Shown one piece after another: positions 43,516-53,678 of a stretch of DNA of 64,000 nucleotides. Both the position numbers and the translations under genes were made by a program. The notes under the pieces were generated by a model. It worked only from the letters and a program-made list of their open reading frames with translations. It had not been told where the DNA came from and made no database searches. The stretch is from NCBI GenBank assembly GCA_041940025.1, contig JBGTSY010000002.1:248001-312000 (forward strand), read 5' to 3'. The DNA comes from UBA5859 sp041940025 (lineage in GTDB: Bacteria; Pseudomonadota; Gammaproteobacteria; UBA5859). Every line of letters begins with the position of its first letter. The first letter of the stretch is position 1.

Positions 43516-46003
43516 TGTGGAATGCGGACTGAATCGTGTCTTTGACAACCTGATCGATTAAAGCCGTAGGGTCCACAATCATCGCATTGATGCCCCCCGT
43601 TTCTGCAACCAAAGGCCGAATGGCTATTTTAGATGTTGCCATAGTCTGGTTAATCTGATGCGCCACCTCAACCGATCCAGTGAAGGCAACGCCAGAGGTG
43701 AGCGGGTGCGCCACCAATTGCGTCCCGATGGTCTCTCCGGGACCTGGCAAAAGATGCAACGCATCCACTGGAATACCGGCGCGATGAAACAAGCGTACCG
43801 TTGCCGTGGCGATTAAGGGGGTTTGTTCCGCTGGCTTGGCCACCACACTGTTGCCAGTGACCAAAGCGGCGGCGATTTGTCCCACGAAGATGGCGAGCGG
43901 AAAGTTCCACGGACTAATACAGATAAACACCCCACGTGCTTGATGGCGCAGCTCATTTCGCTCTCCCACGGGTCCTGGTAGCTTGCAATGAGTGAAAAGC
44001 GTTTTTGATTGCTGCGCATAATAACGGCAGAAGTCTATCGCTTCTCTCACTTCGTTAATGCTGTCTATGTAGGTCTTTCCGGCTTCTTTGATCAATAGTG
44101 TGACAAACGAGAAGAACTGTTCCTCTAATAAGTTTGCAAGGTTGAGTAAGCAAGTTGCACGGGTGTCAATTGGCGTCAGATGCCACTGCCTATATCCAGC
44201 TGCCGCCGCTTGCATCACTGATTCGATGGCGTTGGGAAGGGTATGGAGGCAACTGCCGATAGCTTCGTCGAGGCGGGCCGGGTTCCATAATGAATGTTTG
44301 TCCCCTTGGGTGGCGACCCCAGAAACCAAGGGCGTCGCCTGTGTCACCAAACGATTGGAGGTATTCACCGCTTCACTTAAGCGTCTTTGTGTTTGTGGAT
44401 CCTGAATGTCGTAGCCCAGTGAATTTTGTCTTTTGCCGCCGTAGAGCTCTGGAGGAAGTGCTAGGCATTGGGGATCGGATCGGTACAATTGCATCACCGG
44501 ATCGGCGATCAACTGTTCTACTGGAATATCTTCATCGCGCATATGGTTTACGAATGAGGTATTGGCGCCATTTTCCAGCAATCGTCTAACTAAATAGGGC
44601 AAAAGCTCGTCGTGGTTGCCCACCGGCGCATACGTTCGACAATATAACGGGCGACTCTGGCCTCTCAATAACAGGCGATAGAGCTGTTCTCCCATGCCGT
44701 GCAGGCGTTGAAATTCAATTTCGCGATCCGTTGGGGCCATCGCCAGAATAGTGGCCAACGTTTGTGCATTGTGGGTTGCGAACATGGGATAAAAATGATT
44801 TGGATAGGCTAATAGTTTTCGTGCACAAGCCAGATAACAGACATCAGTCTCGGCCTTGGCGGTGAACACCGGGTAGTCTGGTAAGCCTAGGATTTGCGCA
44901 TGTTTTATTTCTGTGTCCCAGTACGCACCTTTGACCAGTCGAATGGGAATGATTTTCTGGTGGGCTTCGGCCAGGGCACCTAACCAATCAATGACTGTCA
45001 GGGCACGTTTTTGGTATGCCTGCACAGCAATACCCAGACCATTCCATTCTTTTAAGGTTGGATGCTGGTGGAGTGCCGCAAAGAGATCCAACGTGATTTC
45101 GAGTCGTTGTGTTTCTTCCGCATCAATGGTGACCGGAACATTACTTGCCGCTGCAAATTGAATCAGATCGGTTAATGCAGGCAGCAGTTGCCGCATCACC
45201 GACGCTTTTTGACAATTTTCCAGGCGCGGATGTAGTGCTGACAGTTTGATCGAAATACTTGGCCTGGCGTGCAGTGCTTTGTCATCGGACTGTTTAGCCA
45301 GATAGGCGATGGCGTTCCGATAACGTGTGAAATACTGATCTGCGGCAGCAGTAGTTAGAGCCGCTTCGCCGAGCATGTCATAGCTGTAGCGCCAGTTTTG
45401 GTCGCTTTGTTGCCGGGTGCGTCTGATCGCCTGCTCGATAGTATTGCCCATCACAAAATGTTCGCCCAACAACTTAATGGCCGCAAAGAGCGCGCCTCGA
45501 ATCACAGGTTGACCGCTACGACGGACCAAGCGTTTCATCACGGGTAGCGCTTTGACTGCGAAGCTGTCGAGGGGATCTAAGATTTGCCCTGAGAGTACCA
45601 GTCCCCAAGTGGAAGCATTCACGAACAACGAATGGCTATGACCAAGATGTTTTTCCCAATCACCCCTGTGTACCTGAGACTGTATAAAACGATTTCGTGT
45701 TTTAGTATCAGGGATCCGCAGCAACGCCTCAGCCAAACACATCAAGGTGATCCCTTCCTGAGTGTTCAGGCCGTATTCTTGCATGAAGGCTTCAATACCA
45801 CCAGGCAGATGTTTTGAATCACGCACCTGTAGAATCAGCTGTTCGGCGAGTAGCTGAACTTGTACCGATTCTTCGGCTGGCAAGGTGGCCAGGGGTTTGA
45901 GTTCATTGAGTAGTAGTGGCGTCTCCTTTAACCAAGCATAGCGAATCGCCTCGCGGTAAGGCTCAAGGATCTCCGTTATAGTATCATCTGATTCTTCTGC
46001 CAC
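42866..46003 (-). CDS. putA: Bifunctional proline dehydrogenase / P5C dehydrogenase PutA (type A)
   Basis: A 1045-residue enzyme that oxidises proline to glutamate with FAD and NAD. The N-terminal FAD barrel has SIKLSALHPRLE, TIDAEETQRLEI, IPIRLVKGAYWDTEIK, MFATHNAQTLA and RTYAPVGNHDELLPYLVRRL. The aldehyde dehydrogenase domain has FICISPWNFPLAIF, GVAFTGSVEVA, VAETGGINAMI and the catalytic Cys in SAGQRCSALR. No N-terminal ribbon-helix-helix DNA-binding domain is present, so this is the short type A form, a pure enzyme rather than an autorepressor. The 3' end is duplicated at 36689-37250. The divergent M61 gene starts 70 bp from its start. Confidence 0.95.
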   Translation of the reverse strand: MAEESDDTITEILEPYREAIRYAWLKETPLLLNELKPLATLPAEESVQVQLLAEQLILQVRDSKHLPGGIEAFMQEYGLNTQEGITLMCLAEALLRIPDTKTRNRFIQSQVHRGDWEKHLGHSHSLFVNASTWGLVLSGQILDPLDSFAVKALPVMKRLVRRSGQPVIRGALFAAIKLLGEHFVMGNTIEQAIRRTRQQSDQNWRYSYDMLGEAALTTAAADQYFTRYRNAIAYLAKQSDDKALHARPSISIKLSALHPRLENCQKASVMRQLLPALTDLIQFAAASNVPVTIDAEETQRLEITLDLFAALHQHPTLKEWNGLGIAVQAYQKRALTVIDWLGALAEAHQKIIPIRLVKGAYWDTEIKHAQILGLPDYPVFTAKAETDVCYLACARKLLAYPNHFYPMFATHNAQTLATILAMAPTDREIEFQRLHGMGEQLYRLLLRGQSRPLYCRTYAPVGNHDELLPYLVRRLLENGANTSFVNHMRDEDIPVEQLIADPVMQLYRSDPQCLALPPELYGGKRQNSLGYDIQDPQTQRRLSEAVNTSNRLVTQATPLVSGVATQGDKHSLWNPARLDEAIGSCLHTLPNAIESVMQAAAAGYRQWHLTPIDTRATCLLNLANLLEEQFFSFVTLLIKEAGKTYIDSINEVREAIDFCRYYAQQSKTLFTHCKLPGPVGERNELRHQARGVFICISPWNFPLAIFVGQIAAALVTGNSVVAKPAEQTPLIATATVRLFHRAGIPVDALHLLPGPGETIGTQLVAHPLTSGVAFTGSVEVAHQINQTMATSKIAIRPLVAETGGINAMIVDPTALIDQVVKDTIQSAFHSAGQRCSALRLLCVHESVADQTIAMISGAMAELRVGDPALLETDIGPVIDATALNKLERHKIYLQRIGKICAQTPLDEKLNGHYFAPLLAEIDSPNQLKEEIFGPILHLIRYREEHLETLLDQINQTGYGLTLGIHSRLQETVDYIAQKMRIGNIYVNRNMVGAVVGVQPFGGVGLSGTGPKAGGPNYLSAFTYEQTMSTNTAAIGGDVSLLQNKI

Positions 46004-46073
46004 TTGCCATCCCTGGTGTTATTTTTAATTATATCGGCCTGAATGAAAAATCTAACATTCTTGGAGTAACATT

Positions 46074-47897
46074 ATGTCAGAGGCGGCAAGTGTAAGATAT
46101 CGTGTGCAGATCTTTGATGTCCATTCCCATCTGTTTCGCGTGGTAGTGGAGATCCCAAATCCGCACGCGGCTGGTCAGGAATTTCGCTTTCCCGCCTGGA
46201 CACCGGGGAGCTACCTAATTCGTGAATATTCCCGTCATATGGTGCAAATTCGTCTGCAGGCAGGGGGAAAAGAGTTAGCGCTTGCCCACGATAAAAAAAA
46301 TCATTGGCAGGCGCCTGTTACCGATCAGGCCTTAACGCTGACTTACGAAATCTATGCGTGGGACAGATCGGTACGGGGATGTCATTTGGATCACACCCAC
46401 GGCTTTATCAATGGTGCCGCACTCTTTATACAGGTGTCAGGCATGGAGGAGGTGCCCTGCACGGTGGAATTTATTCGTCCGCAATTACCCTTTACACAGC
46501 GATGGAAATTGGCTACCGCCATGACACCTGTGCAGTTGGACGGTCACGGTTTCGGACTATATGAGTGTCGTAACTTTGATGAATTGATAGATCACCCAGT
46601 GGAAATGGGTGCTCTGAAGCAATTCGAATTTACTGTCTGTGAGGTGCCGCATTATTTAGTGTTATCTGGACCCTGCCAAGGGGATTTTGAACGTGTCTGT
46701 GGGGATTTAAAGAAAATTTGCCAACAACATGCTTCGTTATTTGGCTCGGATCTACCAATGAGCCAGTATTATTTTTTAACTCAAGTAGTCGAGAAGGGGT
46801 ATGGCGGACTGGAACATCGTGATTCTTCGGCCATCCTCTGTAGTCGTGATGATTTCCCCACATTTTCTGAGAATAAAATGCAGGAATCGTATATTCGCTT
46901 TTTAGGGTTAATGAGCCATGAATATTTTCATCTCTGGAATGTGAAACGAATTAAACCGGTCAATTTTTTAACTTACGATCTCAGTCAAGAAATCGATACG
47001 CAATTATTGTGGCTGTTTGAAGGTTTTACTTCTTACTATGATGATTTGACCTTGGTACGTTCTGGAGTGATAAGCGTAGAACAATATCTGGATCTGTTGG
47101 CTCAATCTTTAACTAGGGTTTACAGTGGTCAGGGCAGACTCAAACAGACCGTGACTGATTCGGCTAAAGATGCCTGGACAAAATTTTACCGACAAGATGA
47201 AAATGCGCCCAATGCGATTGTCAGTTATTACACTAAAGGTGCACTTGTCGCATTGGCTTTGGATCTCACCATTAGACAAGAAACAGCGGGTACCAAGAGT
47301 TTGGATGACGTGATGCGTGCTTTGTGGCAACGTCATGGTGTGCCAAATATTGGCGTGGTGCCAAATGAGGTGGAAGCGCTAATGAGCGAAGTCTGTGGTC
47401 TATCATTGGCGGATTTCTTCCAAACCGCGCTCAGATCGACAGAGGATCTCCCTGTCGCACGGTTGTTAGAGTCGGTGGGTATTCAGTTTCACTATTCCTT
47501 AGCACAAACGGCTAAACTAAAAGGGGGTTATCTTAGCGAAGTAGCACCGCACACCGCCGACATTTCTCTTGGTGTGACACTGCACCCTGATGGTCACTCA
47601 GCTAACGTGCAGTTGGTCTATGAAGATGGAATTGCACATCGTTCTGGCATTGCAACGGGCGACCAGTTAGTGGCGTTGGAGGGGTATCGTATTACCAGGG
47701 CGAATTTTTCAGCTTTATTAAATCGTTATGAAATTGGCACAAAAGTAAATTTACATTATTTTAGAGATGGATATCTGTATGAGACAGAATTGGAACTGGT
47801 TCCCCCTAATCCCAATACAGTCTATCTACTACTAGATGCAAACGCGCCTGAGCATGCCATAAAAAGTAGAGCTAAGTGGCTGAATATTGGTGCCTAA
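46074..47897 (+). CDS. M61-family metallopeptidase with PDZ domain
   Basis: A 607-residue glycyl aminopeptidase-type protein. The N-terminal beta domain starts YRVQIFDVHSHLFRV and has RFPAWTPGSYLIREYSRHM. The zinc-binding motif HEYFH is in SHEYFHLWNVKRIKP, with the third ligand region LWLFEGFTSYYDD (Glu). A C-terminal PDZ-like domain (residues about 510-580) has GIATGDQLVALEG. No signal peptide is visible, so it may be cytoplasmic or exported by another route. It is transcribed divergently from putA. Confidence 0.9.
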   Translation: MSEAASVRYRVQIFDVHSHLFRVVVEIPNPHAAGQEFRFPAWTPGSYLIREYSRHMVQIRLQAGGKELALAHDKKNHWQAPVTDQALTLTYEIYAWDRSVRGCHLDHTHGFINGAALFIQVSGMEEVPCTVEFIRPQLPFTQRWKLATAMTPVQLDGHGFGLYECRNFDELIDHPVEMGALKQFEFTVCEVPHYLVLSGPCQGDFERVCGDLKKICQQHASLFGSDLPMSQYYFLTQVVEKGYGGLEHRDSSAILCSRDDFPTFSENKMQESYIRFLGLMSHEYFHLWNVKRIKPVNFLTYDLSQEIDTQLLWLFEGFTSYYDDLTLVRSGVISVEQYLDLLAQSLTRVYSGQGRLKQTVTDSAKDAWTKFYRQDENAPNAIVSYYTKGALVALALDLTIRQETAGTKSLDDVMRALWQRHGVPNIGVVPNEVEALMSEVCGLSLADFFQTALRSTEDLPVARLLESVGIQFHYSLAQTAKLKGGYLSEVAPHTADISLGVTLHPDGHSANVQLVYEDGIAHRSGIATGDQLVALEGYRITRANFSALLNRYEIGTKVNLHYFRDGYLYETELELVPPNPNTVYLLLDANAPEHAIKSRAKWLNIGA

Positions 47898-47969
47898 TAG
47901 CAGTCTGACACCTAAGCTATTCAGGGTAACTCATCGGTTAGTTCAAGTTTTAGTCACTTAAATAAAAAT

Positions 47970-47978
47970 TGCTATAAT
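47970..47978 (+). promoter_or_regulatory. Extended -10 promoter upstream of alkB
   Basis: TGCTATAAT, an exact TATAAT with the TG extension (start of match at 47970), lies about 95 bases before the alkB ATG. The -35 region is poor, as is usual for extended -10 promoters. Confidence 0.4.
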
Positions 47979-48071
47979 CGTGTGAATGATTTATTAATAA
48001 AGCAGTAGGACTACGATTGTTTAAAGGTATATTTCCCTAAGAATTAGCACAGAATGACGAAGAGGTTGTGT

Positions 48072-49367
48072 ATGAACTCAGTAAAATCAATATGGAAGTA
48101 TGGACGGTTTACTATTGGGCCGGTTACCTTGTTAATCGCTCTCTATTTTATGGCCGTTGGTGGGGAATCTTTAGGGAGTTATGGGTTAACTCTGTTAATT
48201 ATATTTTTACTTGGAGATATCTATTTAGGCAAAGAAGAAAGAATTTTTGAGTATCAAAATGCGCAGATCTTCTATCCCATTCAGTATGCCTCTCAGTTGA
48301 TTGCTATTGCCACTATTGTGATGTTCGCGTGGATGTTGGGTGCATGGGGTTTATTGAGAGAGCCGACCGATCTACTGTGGATATCCGCTGCAGTAGAGGG
48401 CCTAACAGGTTACGATATGTTGGCAGCCGCGCAAGCGAACAATACTATTGGAACCTATATAGCCGCTCTAGGGTTCGCTGGCGGCGCGGGCGCCTTGGCT
48501 TCCGTCGCGGTGGGTCATGAATTGACTCATCGAATCGATAACCCGACAGCGGTATTTTTTGGCAGGTTAGGTCAGGCCTTTGCGATGTTTACTCATTTTT
48601 CTATTCGCCATCCTTACGGCCATCATAATTTGGTGTGTACACCAGCAGATCCAGCCACGGCAAAGCGCGGTGAGAACTTTTGGCCATTTGCGGTACGTTC
48701 AACCGTTGGACAGTATAAGATGACGTGGCAACTGGAGCGCGATCGTCTCGCTAAAAAGGGTTCCGGGCCTTGGTCCCTGGAGAATAAGGCACTACGTGGA
48801 TGGGGTATGGAGTTGCTGGTTGCCCTGTTGTTTTTCTGGGCGGCCGGGATTGTGGGCTTAATTGGTTATCTTGCAGTGGGGGTGATCGCACAGACCATTT
48901 TAGAATTGGCCAACTACATTGAGCACTATGGTTTGCATCGAGTGCCGAATGAACCTCAACAAATTAGACATGCTTGGAATGACAATACCCGTCTGACCTA
49001 TTGGTTGACCTGGGCAATAGGCCGTCATGCTCATCATCATGCGGATGCAGATGTGGAATTTTGGAATTTAAAGCCTGTGTTGAATCAGGCACCGGAAACG
49101 CCATTTGGCTATCTGGCGACTTGGGCGATTTGCACCATTCCGCCCATTTGGCATGCATTAATGAACCCGAAGTTATTAGAGTGGGATGAAAAGTTTGCTA
49201 CCGATGCTGAGCGTGAATTGGCGGCACAAGCGAACGCGTTGAGTGGTCAGCCTGTGCTGATGAAAGCCGCAGAAGAATATTATCGGGCAAAAGGCAAAGA
49301 CATCCCGCGATCAGACTCGAAGGAGCAGTCCGTAACTGGTACTCATGAAGTGAGTCCCGCACTGTAA
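48072..49367 (+). CDS. alkB: Alkane 1-monooxygenase (AlkB)
   Basis: An integral-membrane di-iron hydroxylase of 431 residues that adds a terminal hydroxyl to medium-chain alkanes using rubredoxin electrons. The His boxes are in order: GHELTHR, HPYGHHN, an IEHYGLHR motif and GRHAHHHADADVEFW, followed by NLKP. About six hydrophobic helices precede and separate them. The start at 48072 is chosen because GAGG lies eight bases upstream; a longer frame adds six residues. No rubredoxin gene is adjacent. TesB thioesterase and an aldehyde dehydrogenase nearby could handle later products. Confidence 0.93.
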   Translation: MNSVKSIWKYGRFTIGPVTLLIALYFMAVGGESLGSYGLTLLIIFLLGDIYLGKEERIFEYQNAQIFYPIQYASQLIAIATIVMFAWMLGAWGLLREPTDLLWISAAVEGLTGYDMLAAAQANNTIGTYIAALGFAGGAGALASVAVGHELTHRIDNPTAVFFGRLGQAFAMFTHFSIRHPYGHHNLVCTPADPATAKRGENFWPFAVRSTVGQYKMTWQLERDRLAKKGSGPWSLENKALRGWGMELLVALLFFWAAGIVGLIGYLAVGVIAQTILELANYIEHYGLHRVPNEPQQIRHAWNDNTRLTYWLTWAIGRHAHHHADADVEFWNLKPVLNQAPETPFGYLATWAICTIPPIWHALMNPKLLEWDEKFATDAERELAAQANALSGQPVLMKAAEEYYRAKGKDIPRSDSKEQSVTGTHEVSPAL

Positions 49368-49512
49368 CCTAAGACACTTGAGCAAAAACCTGCTGTTTAA
49401 GGAGATTTATTTGCCAGCGTTTCACCCTGCATTTGCGCCAGATCATGATGTTGGGGGGCATCTTCAAATATGATTTGCAGTGGTCAATTGCAAAACAGAG
49501 GACATACAATCT

Positions 49513-49800
49513 ATGAGTAAAAGAGACGAAATAGTGATGAAGCTCAAGGCCGAAATTGATGAACTCAACACTCAAATGGATGCATGGGAAGCAAAGGCGG
49601 CTCAATTGAGCGATCAGGTTAAGCAGAAATACGATAGCCGCATGTTAGAGGCCAAATCGAAACTTGATCTAGCAAAAAACAAATTGGACGAGGTACAGGA
49701 CGTGGGTAGCGATATTTCAGATACTTTGAAAAATGATGCTGAAGCGGTCTGGGAAGATTTAAAAGGCGCGGCGCAAAAAATAAAGTCGATATTTGATTAA
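49513..49800 (+). CDS. Small coiled-coil protein
   Basis: A 95-residue, highly charged protein with no signal or membrane segment. Almost all of it forms heptad-like helix (IVMKLKAEIDELNTQMDAWE, AAQLSDQVKQKYDSRML, KLDLAKNKLDEVQDVG), ending in a helix with DLKGAAQKIKSIF. It resembles small coiled-coil conserved hypothetical proteins found across proteobacteria. Start at 49513; an earlier frame from 49480 has no ribosome site. It stands 146 bp after alkB on the same strand. Confidence 0.65.
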   Translation: MSKRDEIVMKLKAEIDELNTQMDAWEAKAAQLSDQVKQKYDSRMLEAKSKLDLAKNKLDEVQDVGSDISDTLKNDAEAVWEDLKGAAQKIKSIFD

Positions 49801-50025
49801 TATTCAACAGCACTGTTCAAAAGCTTATCGGTGAATTATCCCAAATCGCTTCGGTCGGCAGTAGGATTGACTCGGCAAATCCTATATTAAGCGAATGTTT
49901 TAAAAGAGATCTTTTCTGTGATGCACAGAGCATAGCCTGTCTAGTCATAGGTGCATGGTTGCTATCTTCTGTAGGTCGTTTTATCATCGCCGCCCTTTAG
50001 CAGTTAACGGCGGCGGTGTCGATTG

Positions 50026-50880
50026 ATGAGTACAACAGATAATTTTCAAGAACTACTAACCTTAGAAAAAATAGAAGAAGATCACTACAGGGGTGTGAAT
50101 GCCGCAGTGCCAATGCCGCGTGTATTTGGGGGTCAAGTGTTGGCGCAGAGCCTGCAAGCAGCCATCAATACAGTGTCACCCGAGCGCCACGTCCATTCAT
50201 TCCATTCTTATTTTTTACGTGGCGGTGTAACCACTTTACCTATTCTGTTTGAAGTGGATCGAATTCGTGATGGACGATCTTTCACAACGCGTCGAGTCGT
50301 TGCCATTCAAAAAGGCGAAGCGATTTTTAGCATGTCCGTTTCATTTCAGAAAGAAGAAGAAGGATTAAGCCATCAAATAGAGATGCCCAATGTACCGGAT
50401 CCCGATGAGTTGCCTTCTGACAATGAAGTGCGTCAACAACACGTTGAAGATTTTCCTGCCCTAAAGTTTATGTTGATGATGAAATGGCCCATGGAAACAA
50501 AAAATACTGGGTCGTTAAATGAAATCGATCCACAAAAATTACCACCTGAACAACATGTGTGGATGCGCTTTACCGATCCCTTGCCTGATGGCATTAATGC
50601 GCATAAAACTGCGTTGGCATTTGCTTCCGATCTGGGATTTATGGGAACCTCTCTCAGGCCACATGGCGTGAGTTTTATGCAAGGCAAGTTACAGGGGGCG
50701 AGTCTGGATCATGCTATGTGGTTCCATCGATCGTTCCGTGCGGACGAATGGTTGCTCTATAGTATGGATAGTCCCAGCTCTTCTGGCGCGCGCGGATTCA
50801 ATCGTGGCAATATATTCAACCGTGAGGGCGAACTGGTCGCCTCTACCGCACAGGAAGGATTGATTCGGCTAACAAAATAG
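50026..50880 (+). CDS. tesB: Acyl-CoA thioesterase II (TesB)
   Basis: A 284-residue double hot-dog thioesterase. Family marks are the opening LLTLEKIEEDHYRG, RVFGGQVLAQSLQAA, FHSYFLRGG, DGRSFTTRRVVAIQKGEAIF in the first domain, and SLDHAMWFHRSFRADEWLLY with SGARGFNRGNIFNREGELVAS in the second. It frees fatty acids from acyl-CoA in the cytoplasm. The ATG at 50026 is used rather than the TTG immediately before it. Confidence 0.92.
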   Translation: MSTTDNFQELLTLEKIEEDHYRGVNAAVPMPRVFGGQVLAQSLQAAINTVSPERHVHSFHSYFLRGGVTTLPILFEVDRIRDGRSFTTRRVVAIQKGEAIFSMSVSFQKEEEGLSHQIEMPNVPDPDELPSDNEVRQQHVEDFPALKFMLMMKWPMETKNTGSLNEIDPQKLPPEQHVWMRFTDPLPDGINAHKTALAFASDLGFMGTSLRPHGVSFMQGKLQGASLDHAMWFHRSFRADEWLLYSMDSPSSSGARGFNRGNIFNREGELVASTAQEGLIRLTK

Positions 50881-51105
50881 CCCAGCAGTAGGGGCAGGTG
50901 AACGTTAGTTGAGCCAATAAGGTCATGGCCTTCAATACCTCTCTGTGCAAATCGTGAAACAGGTGTAGAACAGTCTAGCTGATTCTTTTAGACTAATATT
51001 TCGTGTACCAGCATTAAGCAAGGCACTTAGCAAGATAGATACGCAGATTGTTTCACCTCTGGAGCATCTGTATCCATAGCCTCATAGCTGCGTAAGGGAA
51101 TCCGC

Positions 51106-52506
51106 ATGAATCGCTATCAACTTTTAATAAATGGTCAGCTCTCTGCGTCCACAGAAAGCTTTTCTGTAGTTAATCCTGCTTCAGGCGACATCTTCGCTCA
51201 TGCGCCCGAGTGTCGTGAACAACAGCTGAATGAGGCTGTGGAGGCGGCACAACATGCGTTCCCGCAGTGGCGACAAGCGCACGATCGAAGAAAATCCGCG
51301 CTCCTTGAGATGGCGAACGCCATTCAACAGAACAGCGAAAAGATTGCTGAAGTGTTGACATTAGAGCAGGGTAAACCACTAAAACATGCCACTAGGGAAG
51401 TGATGGCATCTGCCCTACAAATTCAATTTGCCGCTAATATCGAACTTCCCGTGGAAGTGTTACAGGATACCGATGATGGGCGTATTGAGTTGCACCATAA
51501 ACCTTATGGCGTCGTAGCTGCCATTACTCCATGGAACTTTCCGGTGAGTATCGCGATGGGTAAAGTGGCGACAGCGCTGATAGCGGGTAACACTGTGGTG
51601 TTAAAACCTTCGCCTTATACACCTTTATCCACACTATTGGTGGGAGAGGCGATACAGTCGGTTTTGCCGCCTGGGGTGCTCAATATTATTAGTGGTGCCG
51701 ATCCATTGGGCGCCACTCTGACGGCACATCCATTGGTGCGCAAGATAGACTTTACAGGTTCGGTCAATACGGGGAAACGGGTTGCGCGTGCAGCGAGTGA
51801 CGATCTCAAGAGAGTCACCTTGGAGTTAGGTGGGAATGATGCAGCTATTGTATTGGATGACGTTCAGCCCAAAGAGATTGCGAATAAACTTTTTTGGGGT
51901 GCCTTCACCAATTCAGGTCAAGTCTGTATTGCGATTAAACGAGCCTATGTTCATGAAGCTATCTATGCTCAATTGGTATCAGAGTTGTCCCAGTTAGCAG
52001 AGAAATATGCTGTCGGAGATGGCATGGATGACAAGACCGCATTGGGGCCGATTAATAATCTGGCGCAATTTGAACGAGTCAGTTCACTAGTGGACGATGC
52101 GAAACAGCACGGGGCAAGAATTGAGACGGGTGGCGCGCCTACGGGACAAGGGTACGGTTATCACAGTACTATAATCACAGAGGCAGGGGATGAGATGCCG
52201 ATCGTGGCCGAAGAGCAGTTTGGGCCCGTTTTACCAATTTTGCCCTATACCGATATTGACGATGCCATCGAGCGTGCCAATCGTACCCATTTCGGTTTGG
52301 GTGGATCTGTCTGGTCAGCGGATTTAGATCGAGCGACCGAAGTGGCTAGACAGATGCAATGCGGCACCGCTTGGGTCAACCAACACTTAGCTTTGTCTCC
52401 AATCGCCCCCTTTGGTGGGTCTAAATGGTCCGGTATTGGTTATATCAATGGTCGTTGGGGCTATGAAGGCGCGACTGAACTGCAGGTGGTGAATATAAAA
52501 CGCTAA
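51106..52506 (+). CDS. NAD(P)-dependent aldehyde dehydrogenase family protein
   Basis: A 466-residue aldehyde dehydrogenase. It has ITPWNFPVSIAMGKVATALIAGNTVVLKPS, DFTGSVNTGKRVA, the general-base Glu in TLELGGNDAAIVLDD, the nucleophile Cys in NSGQVCIAIKR, and EEQFGPVLPI. The pattern fits the class of semialdehyde or aliphatic aldehyde dehydrogenases; the substrate is not determined by sequence alone. It could oxidise aldehydes from alkane breakdown, but no operon link to alkB exists. Confidence 0.9.
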   Translation: MNRYQLLINGQLSASTESFSVVNPASGDIFAHAPECREQQLNEAVEAAQHAFPQWRQAHDRRKSALLEMANAIQQNSEKIAEVLTLEQGKPLKHATREVMASALQIQFAANIELPVEVLQDTDDGRIELHHKPYGVVAAITPWNFPVSIAMGKVATALIAGNTVVLKPSPYTPLSTLLVGEAIQSVLPPGVLNIISGADPLGATLTAHPLVRKIDFTGSVNTGKRVARAASDDLKRVTLELGGNDAAIVLDDVQPKEIANKLFWGAFTNSGQVCIAIKRAYVHEAIYAQLVSELSQLAEKYAVGDGMDDKTALGPINNLAQFERVSSLVDDAKQHGARIETGGAPTGQGYGYHSTIITEAGDEMPIVAEEQFGPVLPILPYTDIDDAIERANRTHFGLGGSVWSADLDRATEVARQMQCGTAWVNQHLALSPIAPFGGSKWSGIGYINGRWGYEGATELQVVNIKR

Positions 52507-52836
52507 TTCTGTTTGTAAAAGATAGGTGTCGTTCATGCCGTGATGCACGCTCTTATCAGCAGTTAAAGCAGTCTGGCTCAGTATTGTGCGCTTCAGATCA
52601 CTTGTATGCCAGGCGTTATTTTGATGCAAGGCGTGCGTCATATTAAGGCATACACCTCCAGGCGACACCCTTTATGTCAAGCGCTATTTTGTGTTAACAC
52701 TTTGTAATTCAGGAATATTCTTCTATTGGTACAGATGCTGCTTAGGCGCTGTGAGATGTGCAGTGCTGCGGTGTGCTATTCACCGATCACGGCATGTTTC
52801 TATCTAATTGAACAGACGAAGTGTTTTATTTGTATC

Positions 52837-53436
52837 ATGTATCGAGCCCCTATCCATGTATTGATAGCTGACGACAGCCGCTCCCGCGCGAGCTTATTAA
52901 GACGCTCTGTGAAAGAGTTCGGCTTTAGTCCAGTGGCGGACGATTCTACTCTAGCCACGCTCTACAGCCGGGTGATAGAAGCAAAACCCGATCTGCTTGT
53001 AGTGAGCGTCGATCACTTGGCAGCCGAAATATTGGAAGAGTTAATTCAAATTAACCAGACTGCGCCATTACCCGTGGTCATCTTTGCTGAAAACAATGCC
53101 CCTGAAATGATACAGCAGGTGATCCATGCTGGAGTCAGTGCCTATGTGGTGGATGATCTTCAGCCGATCCGTGTGGGAACCATTCTAGAGATTGCCCTTG
53201 CACGTTTTGCAGCGCAACAGAAGTTACGCCAAGAATTAGCACAAACCAAAGAGAAATTAGCAGAACGGAAAGTGGTTGAAGTGGCGAAGGGGTTGCTCAT
53301 GCAACATAAAAACATGACTGAAAATGAGGCTTATCAGTGTTTACGACACTTATCTATGGATAAAGGCAAACCGATGATCACAGTGGCGGAAAACATTGTC
53401 GACGTGTTGAGTTTGCTTTCTGAGACCGGTAGTTAA
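52837..53436 (+). CDS. nasT: ANTAR-domain RNA-binding regulator (NasT-like)
   Basis: A 199-residue antitermination protein. The first 120 residues are a receiver-like domain (HVLIADDSRSRASLLR ... DLLVVSVDHLAAEI); the C-terminus is the ANTAR domain: a coiled helix LRQELAQTKEKLAERKVVEVAKGLLM followed by MTENEAYQCLRHLSMDKG. ANTAR proteins bind paired hexaloop hairpins in leader RNAs and prevent termination. The start at 52837 is best placed against the receiver fold; the frame runs 37 codons further upstream without support. The expected two-hairpin target sits 170 bp downstream, before nrtA. Confidence 0.88.
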   Translation: MYRAPIHVLIADDSRSRASLLRRSVKEFGFSPVADDSTLATLYSRVIEAKPDLLVVSVDHLAAEILEELIQINQTAPLPVVIFAENNAPEMIQQVIHAGVSAYVVDDLQPIRVGTILEIALARFAAQQKLRQELAQTKEKLAERKVVEVAKGLLMQHKNMTENEAYQCLRHLSMDKGKPMITVAENIVDVLSLLSETGS

Positions 53437-53608
53437 GGGGTGCACTCAAATGTTCCATTTATGATTAGGGACGAACTAATTCGGGGCTAATGCAGCTGTA
53501 TACGATAAGAACCTTTAGGGTGATATTGTTAAAGCGTGATGTGTATCAAGGAGTTAAGTAAATTGGCGCGATAACTGCCTAAGCGCCCCCAGATGAATCA
53601 CAATGAGG

Positions 53609-53678
53609 CTCGGCAACGGCGTCGGACTCAGCTCGAATCGGCACAAGTGTGTCAGCGAGTGTATGGGCAACGAAGCCC
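53609..53678 (+). promoter_or_regulatory. Two-hairpin ANTAR-type leader element
   Basis: Two short hairpins each carry a six-base loop with A at position 1 and G at position 4, the known ANTAR signature. P1 is CGGC-AACGGC-GTCG (53611-53624) and P2 is GGGC-AACGAA-GCCC (53665-53678). The 3' arm of P2 shares bases 53676-53678 with the terminator stem, so P2 and the terminator exclude each other. This is the mechanism known for NasR/NasT leaders. Confidence 0.75.
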